Shown here piece by piece: positions 10,436 through 23,105 of a stretch of DNA of 42,364 bases. The stretch is from Ophiocordyceps camponoti-saundersi (nom. inval.). Taxonomy: Eukaryota; Ascomycota; Sordariomycetes; Hypocreales; Ophiocordycipitaceae. Position numbers and translations under genes: made by a program. The stretch spans positions 1 through 42,364 of the forward strand of contig PDHQ01000292.1 in the NCBI GenBank assembly GCA_003339415.1. The letters run 5' to 3'. Positions within the stretch are counted from its first letter, which is position 1; each line of letters starts with the position of its first letter. The notes under the pieces are model-generated. The model ran no database searches. It had not been told where the DNA came from and saw nothing but the letters and a program-made list of their open reading frames with translations.

Positions 10436-11909
10436 ATTTTCCTCCTTATTCTCTTTCTTATTATAAGTCTCTTCGTCCTCGGCCTTTTCGCCTTAGTTAA
10501 AATTATTATTATTAAGCTTATACTATTCTTCCTAGTTTTCTTAAAGCTATTTTCTAATCCTTATAGCGCCTAAGTATAATATAGTAATATAGTCCTCTTA
10601 TATAAAATTACTAATAAAGATCCTAAGCGTAATAATTCGGAATCTTTTAAGGATTTAGTAATAAGGTATAAGGATCTTAGAGTATAAGCTTTTAAGTATT
10701 ATTAATCTTATTTCTAGTTTAATTATAAGCTTCTTATAGTTTTCCTAGCTTCTTAGTTTAAAGTTATACTTATCTTTTAAAAAATTAAACTACTTAGATT
10801 TTCGAATATTTAGTTTATTTACCTTAATAATATAAAGATTATTAATAGCTTTATTAATTAATTAGTTATATAAGTTCTTATAGCTATTTTAATTTTAAAT
10901 AGCTTAATCTCTTAATAAGATCTTAAAGATAGGGGGCGCTTTATCTTTTAATTTAAATTACTTTAAGCTTATCTTACGCTTATTTAATAAGCTATTAATA
11001 TATATATTAATTTTAAGGCTAAGGAAACCTTAAGCTTAATATTAAAGTATAGTAATAGCTAGGTATCTATATTCGAACTTTTCTTTTTATTAAGTTCCGG
11101 GGATAATAATATAGTAAAAAGGGTAGTTTCCTTAGATTTTAGCTAAAATATCTTTCTAAGCTATTATCGCTTTCTTTAATCGTAGCACGTATCCTAAATT
11201 TATTAAATTAAAATAGTAAAAGATCTAAGCTTCCTAGTTTTAGAAAAAACTACCTTAATAATATTTAGAATTTATATTACTTCTTTTAAAATTAACTATA
11301 TTACCTAAGAGGGGGTAACTATTTAATTCTTATTTTAAGTTAAACTTTAATATAATATAGTTAAATTTCTTCCTAAATAATATATTAGTATTTTCGCTAA
11401 TATTAGGAGGTATTATAATTATTATTAGGAATATAAATAAATATACTTTATCTTAGATCCCCTTATTAAGGATTTTAATTATAGCTTTTAATTTAAAGCT
11501 AATTACTTATAATCGTTTTTACGCTTTAAAAATAAAACGCTTAATATTATTAGCGTAATAGTTTTAGTTAGTAATATCGTAAAAAAGTATAATTTTAATA
11601 ATTTTCTCGCTAACTTAGAATATATTTAAGTATTTAATTTTATTTATAAAAATCTTAATATATTTTTTTAGCTATATTATATATTTTATAAACTAAGGGG
11701 GTTATTTATAGTTAAGGGTTCGGGTAAGGTTAGGAGTTATTATTAAGAATAAGAGGTTAGGTAACCTAAGCCCCGTTACTATTTTATTATAAATTATCTT
11801 AGTAATTTTAAACTTATTATTCTTATTATTAAAAAATATTCTCTTAGCCTTAATATCTATTTCTTTACTAAGCTTAATATTTAAATTTAATAGATTTATT
11901 TTATCTATA
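10436..11909 (-). pseudogene. copy A ORF3 (extra 3' frame), truncated
   Basis: Minus-strand equivalent of codons 1 to about 480 of the 786-codon ORF3 in copy B. The two copies are collinear in the compared stretches and cross-check each other: at 10637-10639 (minus strand) A reads CGA where B has TAA (37048-37050), and at 10655-10657 A reads TAA where B has CGA (37030-37032). Such reciprocal stops show that these breaks arose by RIP from a sense codon. The C-terminal 300 codons are missing because X1 interrupts the frame. The product was not recognised. Confidence 0.6.
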
Positions 11910-12182
11910 ATTTAATAATATATAATATATAAAAATATTTTTAATTAAATAGTTATAATAAGGGAGAAAAAAAGTATATATAGAAAAAAAAGGAAAAATA
12001 TATTACTTTATTTTATTATAATTCTTTACCTTAGTTATTAAGCTTATCGTAATATATTTTAGTTAATATTATAATATTATAATATTATAAAAGAAAGAGT
12101 AAGGAGGGCTTTTTCCTAATTAAGAAGGAATAGTTATTAGCTAGCTATTAGCTTCGCCCTTATCCTCTCCCTTTTTATTTAT

Positions 12183-13338
12183 CTTTTTTTCCTTTATCTA
12201 CTTAACTTAAACGCGTTAATAATAAAGACTTTAATTATAATAGCTCCTAAGTTAATTAAAAAAAAGTAAGCTAAGAAAATAAGGAACTATCTCTTAAATA
12301 TTTATAATTTTATTTCTTATAAGATAAATATAAAAAATATAAGCGTCTTATTAACCTTAGCTTAGTAAAATTATATTACGCTTAAAACTTTTTCTTACTT
12401 AAAATATATACGCGTAAGTATTTTAATTAAATAATTTTTAATATTTAAGCTAAATTTTTATACTTAGGCTTATACTTATTTTAAGATTTAATATAAGGGA
12501 GGTATTAATATTAGATATTTTAGCGTTTTAATTTATATTAAGATAGCTTTTCGCGAAAAAGTTCTTAAGAATTTTCTAACTTTTATAAAATAGGAGATAG
12601 CTAGGGCGACTCCTTTTAAATATTTCCTATATTAATTCCTTAAGGTTAGGGAGAGAGAGTTCTAAGAGGAGATAATAGAGACGCCTTAAATTACTTATAT
12701 CTTAACTAAGATTATATATTTAGAAAAATCTTTCTTTAACTATTTAATTAAGGGTAAACGCTTCGAATATTTTAAAGCCTTACTTATCTTAATATTTAGG
12801 TAATATAACTTAAAAATATATAGCTATTATTTATAGTTTTAAATTATAATTATTACTTATTATAAAAAGTATATTTTAACTTTTTTTATAAGTATATTTC
12901 GATATTTAATTAAAAAAGTTATAGTTATTTAAATTATATTTAAAATAAAATTAAAGCTATTACTTATAATTAGCGTTAATATATTAGATATTTTATTAAA
13001 GTAGAAAATAACGAAGCTTTATAAATACTTAGTTATTTTATAAATAATAAAGATATCTTTATTAATTTTATAATATATAAAGATTATCTAAACCCTTAAG
13101 TTACTTTTTATCTAGTTAAAAATATACCTAACTTATTCTTAGAAAATAGTTTAAAGCTTAAGGAGAGTAATAAGTAGCTTAATATTAAAAAGTAAGCTTA
13201 GAAAATCTTAAAACTAAAGTAAAGTAATTAATTATAGGTATTAGGATCTAATAGAGGAGCTAAAATAAAAAAGAGTTATCGTACCTTTATTTAAATATAT
13301 TAACTATATTAAAATACCTTCCCTTTCCTTTTTATAAT
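12183..13338 (+). pseudogene. copy A antisense frame (aORF), ~385 codons
   Basis: A plus-strand frame, opposite to gag-pol of the element that contains it. It can be followed for about 385 codons with only TAA/TAG interruptions. The best-preserved part (around 12545-12780) includes FREKVLKNFLTF, KVREREF and FNYLIKGKRFEYFKALL. It is followed by a hydrophobic and basic middle part and a Lys/Glu/Ser-rich end that could form a coiled coil. The B counterpart (34357-35512) has the same spacing in the compared stretches. It is separated by about 270 bases from the divergent ORF3. I know of no fungal Ty3/Gypsy protein with this sequence. Plant Tat-lineage elements such as Grande do carry antisense ORFs in a comparable place, but no homology is claimed. 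Confidence 0.5.
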
Positions 13339-13694
13339 TATTAAGTAAAGGAGTTTTAGGTTTTAAAGCTTATAAGGTAATTATAGGATAGCCTTAATAT
13401 AAAGGGCTTTTTATATTTTAATATTTAAGGAAGCTAAACTTTAAGAGTAGTTTTTAGCTTAGCTTAAGTATTAAGGAGACTATCCTTAATAATTAATTTA
13501 TTATTCTAATTACTAAAAAATATATAATTTTTTAAAACTATTTAATTATAAGCTTTAGCGTTTAAATCCTAAACTTTATATAATTTAGCGTTAATTTCTT
13601 TTTTAGTTATAAAAAAAGTTATTATAGTAAAAATAGGTTTTTTCCCTTATAAAAGCTAGTTATTAAAGTTAAAAAACTATTATCTATCTTCCGC

Positions 13695-14730
13695 TTAATA
13701 GAACTTTTTAAAATAGTTTTTAGAAATTATTTTATTAAAGTTAATCTTATTTAATATTTTTAAATAGTAATTTCTGGTAACTTTAGCTTTCGATATTACC
13801 TTATAAGGTTTATTTTACCTTATTTATAACTTAGTAACCTTTCTAAGGTTAATAGCTTATTATATATTATAGTAAAGAATAAGGTTTTTTTCTCTAAGGT
13901 CCGTAAAGCGAAGTTTATACTTATTATTATTATCTATCTTTTAAGTAAGGTATTATCGATAGGTTATAACTTAGGTTCTAGCTTTTTCTATATCTTTTTT
14001 CTTCCTCCCTAATATCTTTATATATACTATTAGTAAATTAAATAGTTTCTATATTTTATTTTAGTTAATAAAGTATTAGGTAAGGTATTTAACCTAAAGA
14101 GGTAGGACTAGCTCTAAGCTATAAATTAAGTAAAAGGCCGATATCTTATATAAGTTTTTAATAGCTATATAGTTAGCTAAGATAGCTTAAAATAAAAACT
14201 TAACTTATTTCTTTATTTTCTAAGCTATTTTTATAAAAGCTAAGGAGATTAACTAATACTTAACTTTAATAACTAAGTTTACCTTAAAGTTATACTTAAA
14301 AATAAAAATAACTTTTATATTAAAGTTTTCGAGGATTATTTAAAATATAAACTTAACTTTAAAGCTATTATTTATTATAGCTTTAAATAGGACTTCGTAA
14401 TAGTAAATAATAAAAAGTATAAACTTTATTATAGCGGCTATAATAAGATCTTTTATTAGCGTAACCTTAACTTATTTAGTAAGGTTATTACGCGCTTCTA
14501 AAAAATACTTATACCCTTAATTAATTAATATATACTAAGTATCTAAATAGATTTTTTTTAAAAAATTATTTAGGGGCTATTAGGACTAAGCGTTCCTAAG
14601 GTTATTAGGGGTTAAATTTCTAATAAATAGGGCAGGTTAAGATAGTAGTATTTACGTAGTTTTATAAGCTTAGCTATTAGTAGCGTTTTTTAACGAAATT
14701 ATATATAACTTCTCTTCCTTTATAGCTTAT
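13695..14730 (-). pseudogene. copy A integrase relic
   Basis: Reverse complement of the integrase of copy B (about 32960-33998), ending at the same point: the TAA complement at 13695-13697 matches the pol stop of B. Integrase would have inserted the element cDNA into the host genome. Numerous TAA/TAG codons make it nonfunctional. The assignment rests on the alignment to B, where the catalytic neighbourhoods can be read. Confidence 0.8.
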
Positions 14731-15049
14731 TTACTTATAGAACTTAATTATAATCTTTCTTTATTATTTTTCTTTATTAATAACTAAATAGGGGTATTAT
14801 TTAAGCCTTATTAGTTTCTTCTAAAGTTTATCGTTAGCTATTATAAAAGTTAAGGCTAATAGTTTAAATTTCCGGAACGCTTAGGCTTTTATATACGGGG
14901 GCCTTTCTATTTATCCTAAGAAAATAGTAATTTAACTATACTTATTAAAAAGTATTTAATTAAAGGATTAAGTAACTATTACGTTAAGGTATAAGTTTAT
15001 AAAGTCTTCTAAATCTTTATTTTTTTCTTATTTAAGGAGGTTAATATTT

Positions 15050-16360
15050 ATAATTAGTTTTCTAAATAAAGCGTCTATAATAGGATTCTTATTTTTAGTA
15101 ATATAATATATAGTAAAATTAAATAAGAAAATATAGCTAACTTATCTAATAATTATAGCTTTAGGAATATTTTTAAGGGATCCTTTAAGCTAGTTAACTA
15201 AGACTTATATATCTATTTTAAGGTAAAAATAAACCTTATAGAGATAAAGCCGTAAGTATCTTATAGCGTATAGTATAGCTTTATATTCCCTTTTTATTAT
15301 ATTATAATTTACTTCCGTAAGGTTATATACGCTGCTTTTAAACCTAACTATTCGTTTAGTCTTTTTAACTTCTTATAGTAAAACCGCCCCCTATCCTATA
15401 AGGCTAGTATTATATATAAGGATAATTTCCCTATAGTTTAGCCTTAGATTAAGTAATACTAGGAACTAAGAGTTTAATAGTAATACCTTAAAGTTTACTA
15501 TAATTTTAGAGTATTCCGCTATCTATTCTTAGGGAGCGTTTTTTTTTAATAGGGAGGTTAGTAGTTTAGTAATCTAAGTAAACTAAGGAATCTAAATCTA
15601 ATAAAAGCTTAAAAGGCTTAGGAAATATCTAATTTAATAAATTAAGTTATAAATAACCTAGCTTTTAAGTTTTTTAACTTTATAATTAACCGGCTTCCTT
15701 TTATAAAAGCTTATTATAAACTTTATAAGTTTTATTAATTCTTAGCACTAGTAAGATTTCTTCCTAGTAATTATATAGCTTATTAGCTTAATATTAATAA
15801 GGACCTTATTAATATTAATAAAATATTTATAGATAAAGCGTTAAATACCTAGCCTTATTTCCTTATTATTATATATAGTTTCCGGTCCCTTAATAAGGAT
15901 ATTATTTATAAAGATATTATAAACTTCTAAGATAAGATTAAATAGTATTTACTATATAACTTTTATAAATTAACTTACTAAGTTCGTTACTCCTATTAGT
16001 ATAATATATTAGTAAAAGAGACTAATTAATATTACGAAAGTTATATAATCTTAGCTTTTCGAGTTTAAAAGTATTTAATTATACCTTAAAAAGAGGTCTA
16101 GGAGTATTAAAACCTTATATATTATAAATTATTTACTAAACTTATTAGTATAAGGTAGCGGGTTAGCGTCTCGTATAGTATAGCTATTAAGTATTATTAT
16201 AAAGTTAATAAGCCGAACTCCTCCGTTTTTCTTAGCTACTACTATATAATAATTATAATAGGAGGCGTAACTAAGTTTTAGAACTCTATATTATACCCTA
16301 TTTTTAAGAAGTTTAACTACTTATAAGAGTATCGCTTTAGGGATATTAACTAGCTTTGCT
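15050..16360 (-). pseudogene. copy A reverse transcriptase and RNase H relic
   Basis: Reverse-complement match to 31340-32640 of B. The stretch 16170-16215 mirrors the RT segment of B that reads LNSYTIRDANLLPYI (31490-31535), a Ty3/Gypsy RT hallmark. RNase H lies nearer the 3' end of the element (about 15050-15540). The order gag, protease, RT, RNase H, integrase on the minus strand marks the Ty3/Gypsy superfamily. Stops occur throughout. Confidence 0.85.
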
Positions 16361-17399
16361 TACTAAGCCTTATATTTAATAACTTTAAATATAATAAGAA
16401 GCGCGACTAATTAATTTACTTATCCTTTTTTACTATAATCCTAAGCTAAGGTAGCTTTCTTATTAATAAGTATAGTATATAATATAGCTTATTTATTATT
16501 AAATAGTATTATAATTATTTATTCTCGTATATTAACTAATTAATTAGGGGTTAGTTTATAACTTTTCGTAATTTTAGAGAATTTATTAGTAATATCTTTA
16601 TTAAATAGCTTATTATTACGAATATTTTTTTTAATTATACTTTATTTCCTAGCTTTCTAGCTAAAATTGCCTTTTAGAATAAATTTATCTAAGCGGATAT
16701 TATTATAAGGTATTTTCTTATTAGCTTTCCTTTTATATATTATATTTATAAAAGCTATTAACTAAAGGCGCGCTTTATTATTATTAGCTTCCTTTTATTA
16801 GATAATTAAAAATATTTAAGCGGCTTTAGCTTTCGTTTAGTATATCCTCTCTCTTTTAGTAAGTTTAAGATATTAGATAACGCTTTAGTTAATAAGGGTA
16901 GTATTATAATATACTTCTAATTAGTTTATTATTAGTTATTCTTTTCTAAGTTTTAGTTAGTAATATCTTATTATCTATTAGCTTATATAACTATTTTATT
17001 ATTTTCTTTATCTTATTTATTTTTATTTAAGAGAAAGAAAACTAACTCCTTTTCTTAGTAAATTATTATTCTTTTAGGTGCTAACCTCTTTTCCTCCCCT
17101 TTCCTTATAAGGAAAGGCCCTAATCCTTATTAAGGAAAATTATTACTATACCTAATAGCTAAAATAATAATATTAATAGAAGCTAAGTTAAGGAATAAGA
17201 TAAGCTATTTATTATTTTATATAGGTAGTCTTATTATTAGGGTAATAATTCGGGTTAAACTAAAAATATATTAAGTATAAAGATCCCTAGACCTTATATA
17301 ATAATTAAATATTAGCTAAGTAATACGGATAAAGAGTATACTTAAGATAAAAAGAATAAGTATATTATTATAATAGATAAAGATTTAGATAAGTATATA

Positions 17400-19188
17400 G
17401 ATAGGTTTTATAAAGATAATAATATCTAAGATAGCTATTAGCTAAGTTAATTTCTTATTAAAAGATATTATATTAATAAAGATAAGGTAATATTTAAGGT
17501 TAAATTTATAAGCGTACTAAAAGGTAATAATATTCGTTTTAGCCCCTATATTAAGGAATACTAATATAGGGGTAATATTAATACCCCTAACGTAAACTTA
17601 TATATAAGGGAGGTTTTATATTATTTTTAATATATTAAAAAATAAAATATATATATAAATATTAAGAGATTTAAGTATAGATATTAGAGGAAACTTAAGG
17701 TTCCTAAAAATAAAAATTTCTAAGTTTAGGATATAATTTTCTCTATTTTCTTTATAAGTAATCTCCTTAAGGGTATAATAATTAAATAGTTTTATAAGAG
17801 TATAGTTATTTTTAAAAATAATAAAGTTTATATTTAGCTTAGCGTAAGTATTATTAAAAAAATATAAAGCTATTATTAAAAAGGTAATTTATATATTTAA
17901 AGATTATAATAATATTAATAATATTAAAGCTAGCTTAACTAGCTAAAAGCTAATTAATTAGTTTCTTAATAAAGATTTCCTTAGATTTAAAAATCTTATA
18001 GTTAAGATATTTTACTTTATTAGCTAATATTTAAAAGACTTTAATACTAAGTTCCGGGTTTATTATAATTAAGTTTATTAACCTAATAGAAATTTTCTTT
18101 CTAATAATCTTATCTATAATTAAGTTTATAATCTTATTATATTTATTAATAATTTTTACTTTAGGGCGTAAGTAAGTAGCGGCTAAGAGGGCTTTATCTT
18201 AGAATTTCTTTTACTTAGTAATAGCTTCTTTTTATTATATAATTTCCTAAGTATAAGTAGTTAGAGTTAGTTAACTAATAAATCGTAGAATACTAAAAGG
18301 GGAAAGGGTTTATAAAACCCTATCCTTAGTTAGGCTCTTTTTAACCTTTAAAAGCTTAAGTTTATAAGCGTTAACTATAGCTTAAATAAAGTTAACTTTA
18401 ACTATTTAATCTAATAGCGCCGTATCTTATTATATAATAATAAGAGATATAATAAGCGCTAAGGTTTTATTTTTAGGTAATATTAAAAAGGTTTATTACG
18501 CTATATTATTATAATCTATAAAAGATAAGATTATCTTTTATTCTTTCTTATTAGGAGACTAATTATAGTTATTAATAATAAGGCTTTTAACTTTTAGAAT
18601 TAAGTTTAATATAAAGGATCCTAGCTAATTCTTAACCTAATATATTAAAAAGCGTTTAATATAGCTTCCTACTCTAATAAATTTATATAGAAAGCTTAGT
18701 AATATAGTAATATAAAAAGTATATAATCTAAGAAAAAGCTCTCTAATCTCTAAGTTATAATAAGCAAAGCTTAATTCCTTATTATAAGTTACTAGAGGGC
18801 AGTTATTAGCGTAATAAGTAAGTTTATTATAATAATAGTACTTATAACCTTTTTTACCTAAGATTATATTAATATTTAATTTATTATTAAATTTATTAGT
18901 CTTATATATTATAATATTAGTAGTAATAAGGGGTCTACCTTATTAAGTCCTATAAGCTAAGGTATTTTAATTCTTAACCTTATTAGCTAAGCTATAGATA
19001 TTATCTTATATATTAGCTAAATTAATAAAAAGGGAACTTGTTTATCTAGCTAAATTATTTATAGTTATACTTTTTAAATTACCTTACTATCTCTTAGTAA
19101 CGGTTTTTAAGTAAGTTTTCTTATAAATTCTCTTAGGGGTTATTAGTTACTTTTCTTTTAGAAAAAACTTTATAGCTTCTTTTTAGTT
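17400..19188 (-). pseudogene. copy A gag C-terminal part and protease relic
   Basis: Minus-strand continuation of gag after the B insertion, matching B from about 28484. The CCHC knuckle lies at about 18799-18843; its last Cys codon is intact (GCA complement at 18799-18801). The protease follows at about 17400-17610, matching the aspartic protease of B. The first about 212 codons of this gag are 19.6 kb away at 38802-39437 because copy B inserted between them. Confidence 0.85.
19184..19188. repeat. target-site duplication of B, left copy
   Basis: TAGTT immediately left of B corresponds to TAGCT at 38797-38801 immediately right of B. The uninterrupted gag of copy B has TAGCC at this place, so the two copies differ only by RIP-type C/T changes. 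The exact boundary is uncertain by one or two bases because the LTR also begins with TAG. Confidence 0.75.
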
Positions 19189-19466
19189 TAGTAGCGGTGA
19201 AAAACATACCTAGAAGAAAAATAACGCTAAACTAAGATAGCAAGTTATTAGGAGCTTATATAAGTTATAATTAAATAGTCCTTTAAGTCCTTTTAGTTCT
19301 CGGATATTTTAACGCTTTAGAACTATTAAGGGTAATAATAATAGGATAAGGGGCTATCGCTAAGTATATAGCATAGTTTAGTTTCCTCGTAAAGAGGAAG
19401 GAATTAAGTAAAAATTAGCCCTGAAGCTTATCTTTATAGCTTTTATAAAAGTTATATATTATAAAT
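19189..19466 (+). repeat. 5' LTR of B, left part (278 bp)
   Basis: First 278 bp of the LTR, starting TAGTAGCGGTGAAAAACATA, parallel to the 3' LTR at 38182 and to the LTR of A at 40933 (minus strand). It is cut at 19466/26763 by X2; the remainder is at 26768-27107. It keeps CA and TG dinucleotides (19196-19206, 19370, 19420) that are TA in the 3' LTR, so it suffered less RIP. The last five bases TAAAT are the target duplication of X2. Confidence 0.92.
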
Positions 19467-19767
19467 TATTAGATATTATCTCTCTATACCTCTTTATATC
19501 TACTATATAATATATATATAGAGGATAGCACGGATATAGGGAAGCCTTTCACGAAATATATATTACTACCTAAATCGTGCCTTATACGACTTAGGAGGTA
19601 GGAGGTAGCTTAGATAAGAAAAAAGAGGGTATAGAAGTAAAATATTATCTAGCTATATAGCCGCTCTTCCTTATATAATAAAGGAAGGGTATCTATTTTT
19701 AATTATACTTAATTTAAGTTACCTTTACTTTTTCTTACCTATACGTACGTATAAAAACTACTTAATA
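19467..19767 (+). repeat. 5' LTR of X2 (301 bp)
   Basis: Starts TATTAGATATT and ends CTTAATA (originally TGTTA...TAACA). It pairs with 26462-26762 at identical length with only scattered substitutions, mostly transitions. It retains several CA/TG sites (19529, 19550, 19575). No convincing tRNA primer-binding site could be read just downstream, probably because RIP altered it. Confidence 0.94.
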
Positions 19768-20219
19768 TTAATTAGTAGTTATACTAGTTATTATTAGTTA
19801 ACTATAGATTAGCTAGAGTAATAAGATAGGTATTATACGATACCGAAAAGCCTTTATGCCCGCTATTAACTAATACTTATACTTTTACCTTACTTCTCGA
19901 TATTAGTTTTTACTAAAAAGCTATTTTTACCTAGTGCTATTATTAAAACTAAAAGATTAAGGTAACGTATAATACTTAATAATAATAAAGTCCTTACTAA
20001 AAAGCTATATTTAGCCTAGTACTTTTTACTAGTTATACGATATTATTTTTAATAATATTCTAAAAACGTAATAACGATAATATAGCTTTTATAACCTTAG
20101 AAATTAAATAGGAAATAATAAATACGTTAATTATAATAACGGTAATAAATAAGATTTTAGCTTTATATAACGAAATAATAAAAGGAAGTAAAGTTAACCC
20201 TTATATTTAGACTTAAAGT

Positions 20220-21700
20220 ATAAACCTAGTCTATTAAAATATATAACCTAACTTTATATAACCTCCCGATAAGGTTAAATTAATAATATTTATTACTTAG
20301 CAGATATATAATATTATTTACTTTAACTTTTATAAAAATAACCTTTTTTATACGATCTAATTAGAATTTTAAGGATAGACTTACTACTAGCTAAAATATA
20401 TCTACTATATACTCTTAAAAGAACTAACTTAAATTATAATCGCACGATACGTCCCACTTATTAGAAACGGTATATTAATTAAACGCTTTATATAACTTCT
20501 TAAAATTAAACCGGAAAACGTTTTACCCCTTAACTTATAAGAAGCCCCTTCTATACGGTTAGATTACCCCCCCTTTTCTAAACTAACTCTTCTAAATTAT
20601 ATAATATAAGCTTTATACTTAGTATAGCCCCTTAAGTTAAGATATATCTTAATATAGCTACTATAAAATATCTTAGCCGAACCCCTACTTTATATAACTT
20701 ATATATAAAAGTTAACTACTTTATATAACTTAAATATATAGCTACCCTTAGTAACCCTAACTTAGACCCTCCTAGAACTAATAAATTAAGCTTTAATAAG
20801 TATTATATAAGCTTATATACTATTACTAATACGAAAAATAGTAAATAGACTAATCTCCTTAGATAAGGTTATTACTTTCCTTAAAAGTTAGCGAAAAGAT
20901 TAGAACTATATAAAGCGGCTATATAATATACTAATTAATAAAGCTAGGATTTTTATTAGCTATTACTCCTATATTAGTATAACGGAAGATTAATTTTACG
21001 CTATTTTTCTAGATATCTTTTTAGATAAAGCTTAGGATTATTATTTATACTTTATTAAATCGAATAAATAATAAGATAAAATTTATACTTTTTTAGATAT
21101 ATATTTTAATATTTATATAAACTATTCGTTATATTAAATAGATTAAATTACTCTTTCTTTTAATATTATATAATAAGAAAACCCTAATAAAATTATAATA
21201 AATTTACTTAATACCCTCCTTAATAAACTTTAACTTATTTAATAAGCCCTTAAATTTAATTATTAAGGAGAAAAGTAACTTCTTATTACTATTATATAAG
21301 CTTATTATAGCGTTCTAAAACTCAAATTAGCTATAATATTCTAAGATATATCGTACGAAATATTTATTAATCGCCTCCGTTCCTCCCTTACTATTATTAC
21401 GGATAAAACTACTAACTAATTTTTTATTAAATAACGCTACCTTAATTATAATAAATATTATATAAACTTTAGATAATCTTCTTTTACTCCCCGCTAATAA
21501 TAATCGCCCCTTATATAATATTTTTCCTTATAGCGACGCTAATTTTAACTTTATATAATATAAAAGTATTTTATATATAAAAAGGAAAGATATTAGTTTA
21601 TAAATTATAAGTTAGATAAGATTTAATATATATATAAGTAATACCTTACTAATTATAAAGAAACTAGCTAGAACCCCCTTACGAAGGAAGAATTTAGTAT
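20220..21700 (+). pseudogene. X2 Gag relic with zinc finger
   Basis: One plus-strand frame runs from about 20220 through a Gag of roughly 490 codons. Recognisable parts are a PLIRNGILIKRF-like stretch (about 20455), LDKA-DYYLYFIKSN (about 21025), which matches the GRA-xxYY core of fungal Copia Gag, and ENPNK-IINLLNTLLNKL (about 21180). The knuckle at 21564-21610 reads K-Y-F-I-Y-K-K-E-R-Y, with the three Tyr in place of former Cys (TGT to TAT), followed by a former Trp (TAG) and a His-to-Tyr change. The original was the CFxCxxExCW finger known in this family. Gag would form the virus-like particle. The start is approximate, as the original ATG is probably ATA now. Confidence 0.8.
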
Positions 21701-21799
21701 ATTCCTCCTATTATACGAAGGTTTTAATAAATAAGATTCTTAGTTTTTATAGTTATATAACGAAAACTCTAATATTAAAAAAGAAATTATTAGCGGCAA

Positions 21800-22290
21800 A
21801 AACGCGGTTTCGTTTTTTATTATAGCGGCCTATATATACCGCCTTATAGGTAATAATATTTACTAACTAAAGGCCTTAGCAGTTCCCGCGGAATAATTCC
21901 TCCTTTCTAATATATATTATATAATATATTAAAGTAAGCTTTAAGATATAGAAATTACGTAAATCTTAACTATAAGTAAATTATAAATAGAAGCTTATAT
22001 CTAGGAATACCCTTATATAACTATTAACTAAACCTTAACTAAAAATATAATCTATTTTAGCTCCTTAAAACCTACTAAGCTAATCGGAACTATTATTATA
22101 CGAAACCTCCTTAGCAAAGTCCTTTACTATATTCTTAATATTTCTACCCCGTTCCTTTTCTATCTTAAAAATATTAACTACTTTTATACCTTCTACGATA
22201 ATATAAGGGATATTATTATACGATATAACGGTATAATAGTTCCTATTATTAAGAAATAAGGATATCTATTTTTTAATATTTTAAAGTAAG
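21800..22290 (+). pseudogene. X2 aspartic protease region relic
   Basis: Lies between the Gag zinc finger and integrase. The second half is clear: NISTPFLFYLKNIN (about 22145-22185) followed by VPIIKKQGYLFF-like sequence (about 22235) matches the conserved TPFLLCLxDMD and VPVVRKWGHPF blocks that follow the protease in fungal Copia polyproteins. The catalytic Asp-Thr-Gly cannot be read with certainty after RIP. The protease would have processed the polyprotein. The superfamily call is firm, domain limits are rough. Confidence 0.65.
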
Positions 22291-22299
22291 AATTTATAT

Positions 22300-23105
22300 T
22301 ATATTATATAGAATAAGAGTTACGATAGCTTTACCGATATTTTAGCTACCTTTATATATAATAGCTTTATAATTTATTAAAAAAGGCTAGTTTTTTAGAT
22401 ATAACCCCTATAGCTCTTAAGTTAATCTAACGTTTATATTACTAATACTAATTATATAATTTAAAACCTTAGCGATTTAAATTCTCTTTTAAAGATAATT
22501 ATAACTTTAACTACTTACTAGTTATTAATATTTTTTACCTTAACAGTAAGCTAATCCTATACGCTATTAACGAAGCTATATTTTTCTAAGCCGCCGCTTT
22601 CGTATAAAATATATTAGCGGTAAACGCTTAGAACGCTTTATATAAATATTAGATTTATATATACTAAGGCTTACTAAATATTATTTCTTATAATACCGGG
22701 ACTAACTTTTCCTTTCTAAAGTTTCGTACGAATACGAAACTACTTAGTACTATATATAAAAAAGTGCCTATCGAAGTATATTAAGCGATTAGTAAGGTTA
22801 AATATATATACGCCCCTTTTAAGCGGGCGTATAATATCTTATAATAGGAAATTAATATTAAGACTAATAATATAACTATTTTTTAGATAGCTATTAAAGC
22901 TATTAATAATATAGCTAGATTAAATAGCCTTATCCTAATATTTTTCGTTTTTAGCGCTTACTTTTATATTTTATATAACTTACCTCTAGCCCCTAATATT
23001 ATTATAAGAGCCTAAGTAATTTAGCGCGCTATAAAATAAGTACGATAAATTAAAGTTTAAGCGGATATTTTATATACTTTTTATATTTAAAATAGACTTA
23101 ACTTA
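22300..23105 (+). pseudogene. X2 integrase relic
   Basis: The catalytic core is readable from about 22570. A former HDAGTNF is now YNTGTNF at 22689-22709, with the second catalytic Asp codon GAT changed to AAT. KVPIEVY (about 22763) corresponds to VPVEAH. The catalytic Glu in KVERYH is changed to Lys (AAA at 22800-22802). It continues as APFKRAYNIL and later FSAYFYI (from VFGAYPRI). Loss of two catalytic residues plus many stops makes it dead. The position before RT identifies a Ty1/Copia element. Confidence 0.85.

Larger units (their letters stand above)
10436..19188 (-). mobile_element. Ty3/Gypsy-type copy A, distal segment
   Basis: Reverse-complement match to about 28484-37230 of copy B (A plus B coordinates sum to about 47650-47695). 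Read on the minus strand it carries the rest of gag, protease, reverse transcriptase, RNase H, integrase, then the extra 3' region with the divergent aORF and ORF3. It was separated from its 5' part (38797-40933) by insertion of B at 19188/38797, and its 3' end is cut off at 10436 by X1. The 3' LTR and about 0.95 kb of internal sequence known from B are not present in the window. Confidence 0.92.

Noticed and set aside
19467..19767. A solo LTR of the X family
   Set aside because: It has a partner of identical length at 26462-26762 in the same orientation, internal sequence between, and matching TAAAT flanks. It is the 5' LTR of X2.
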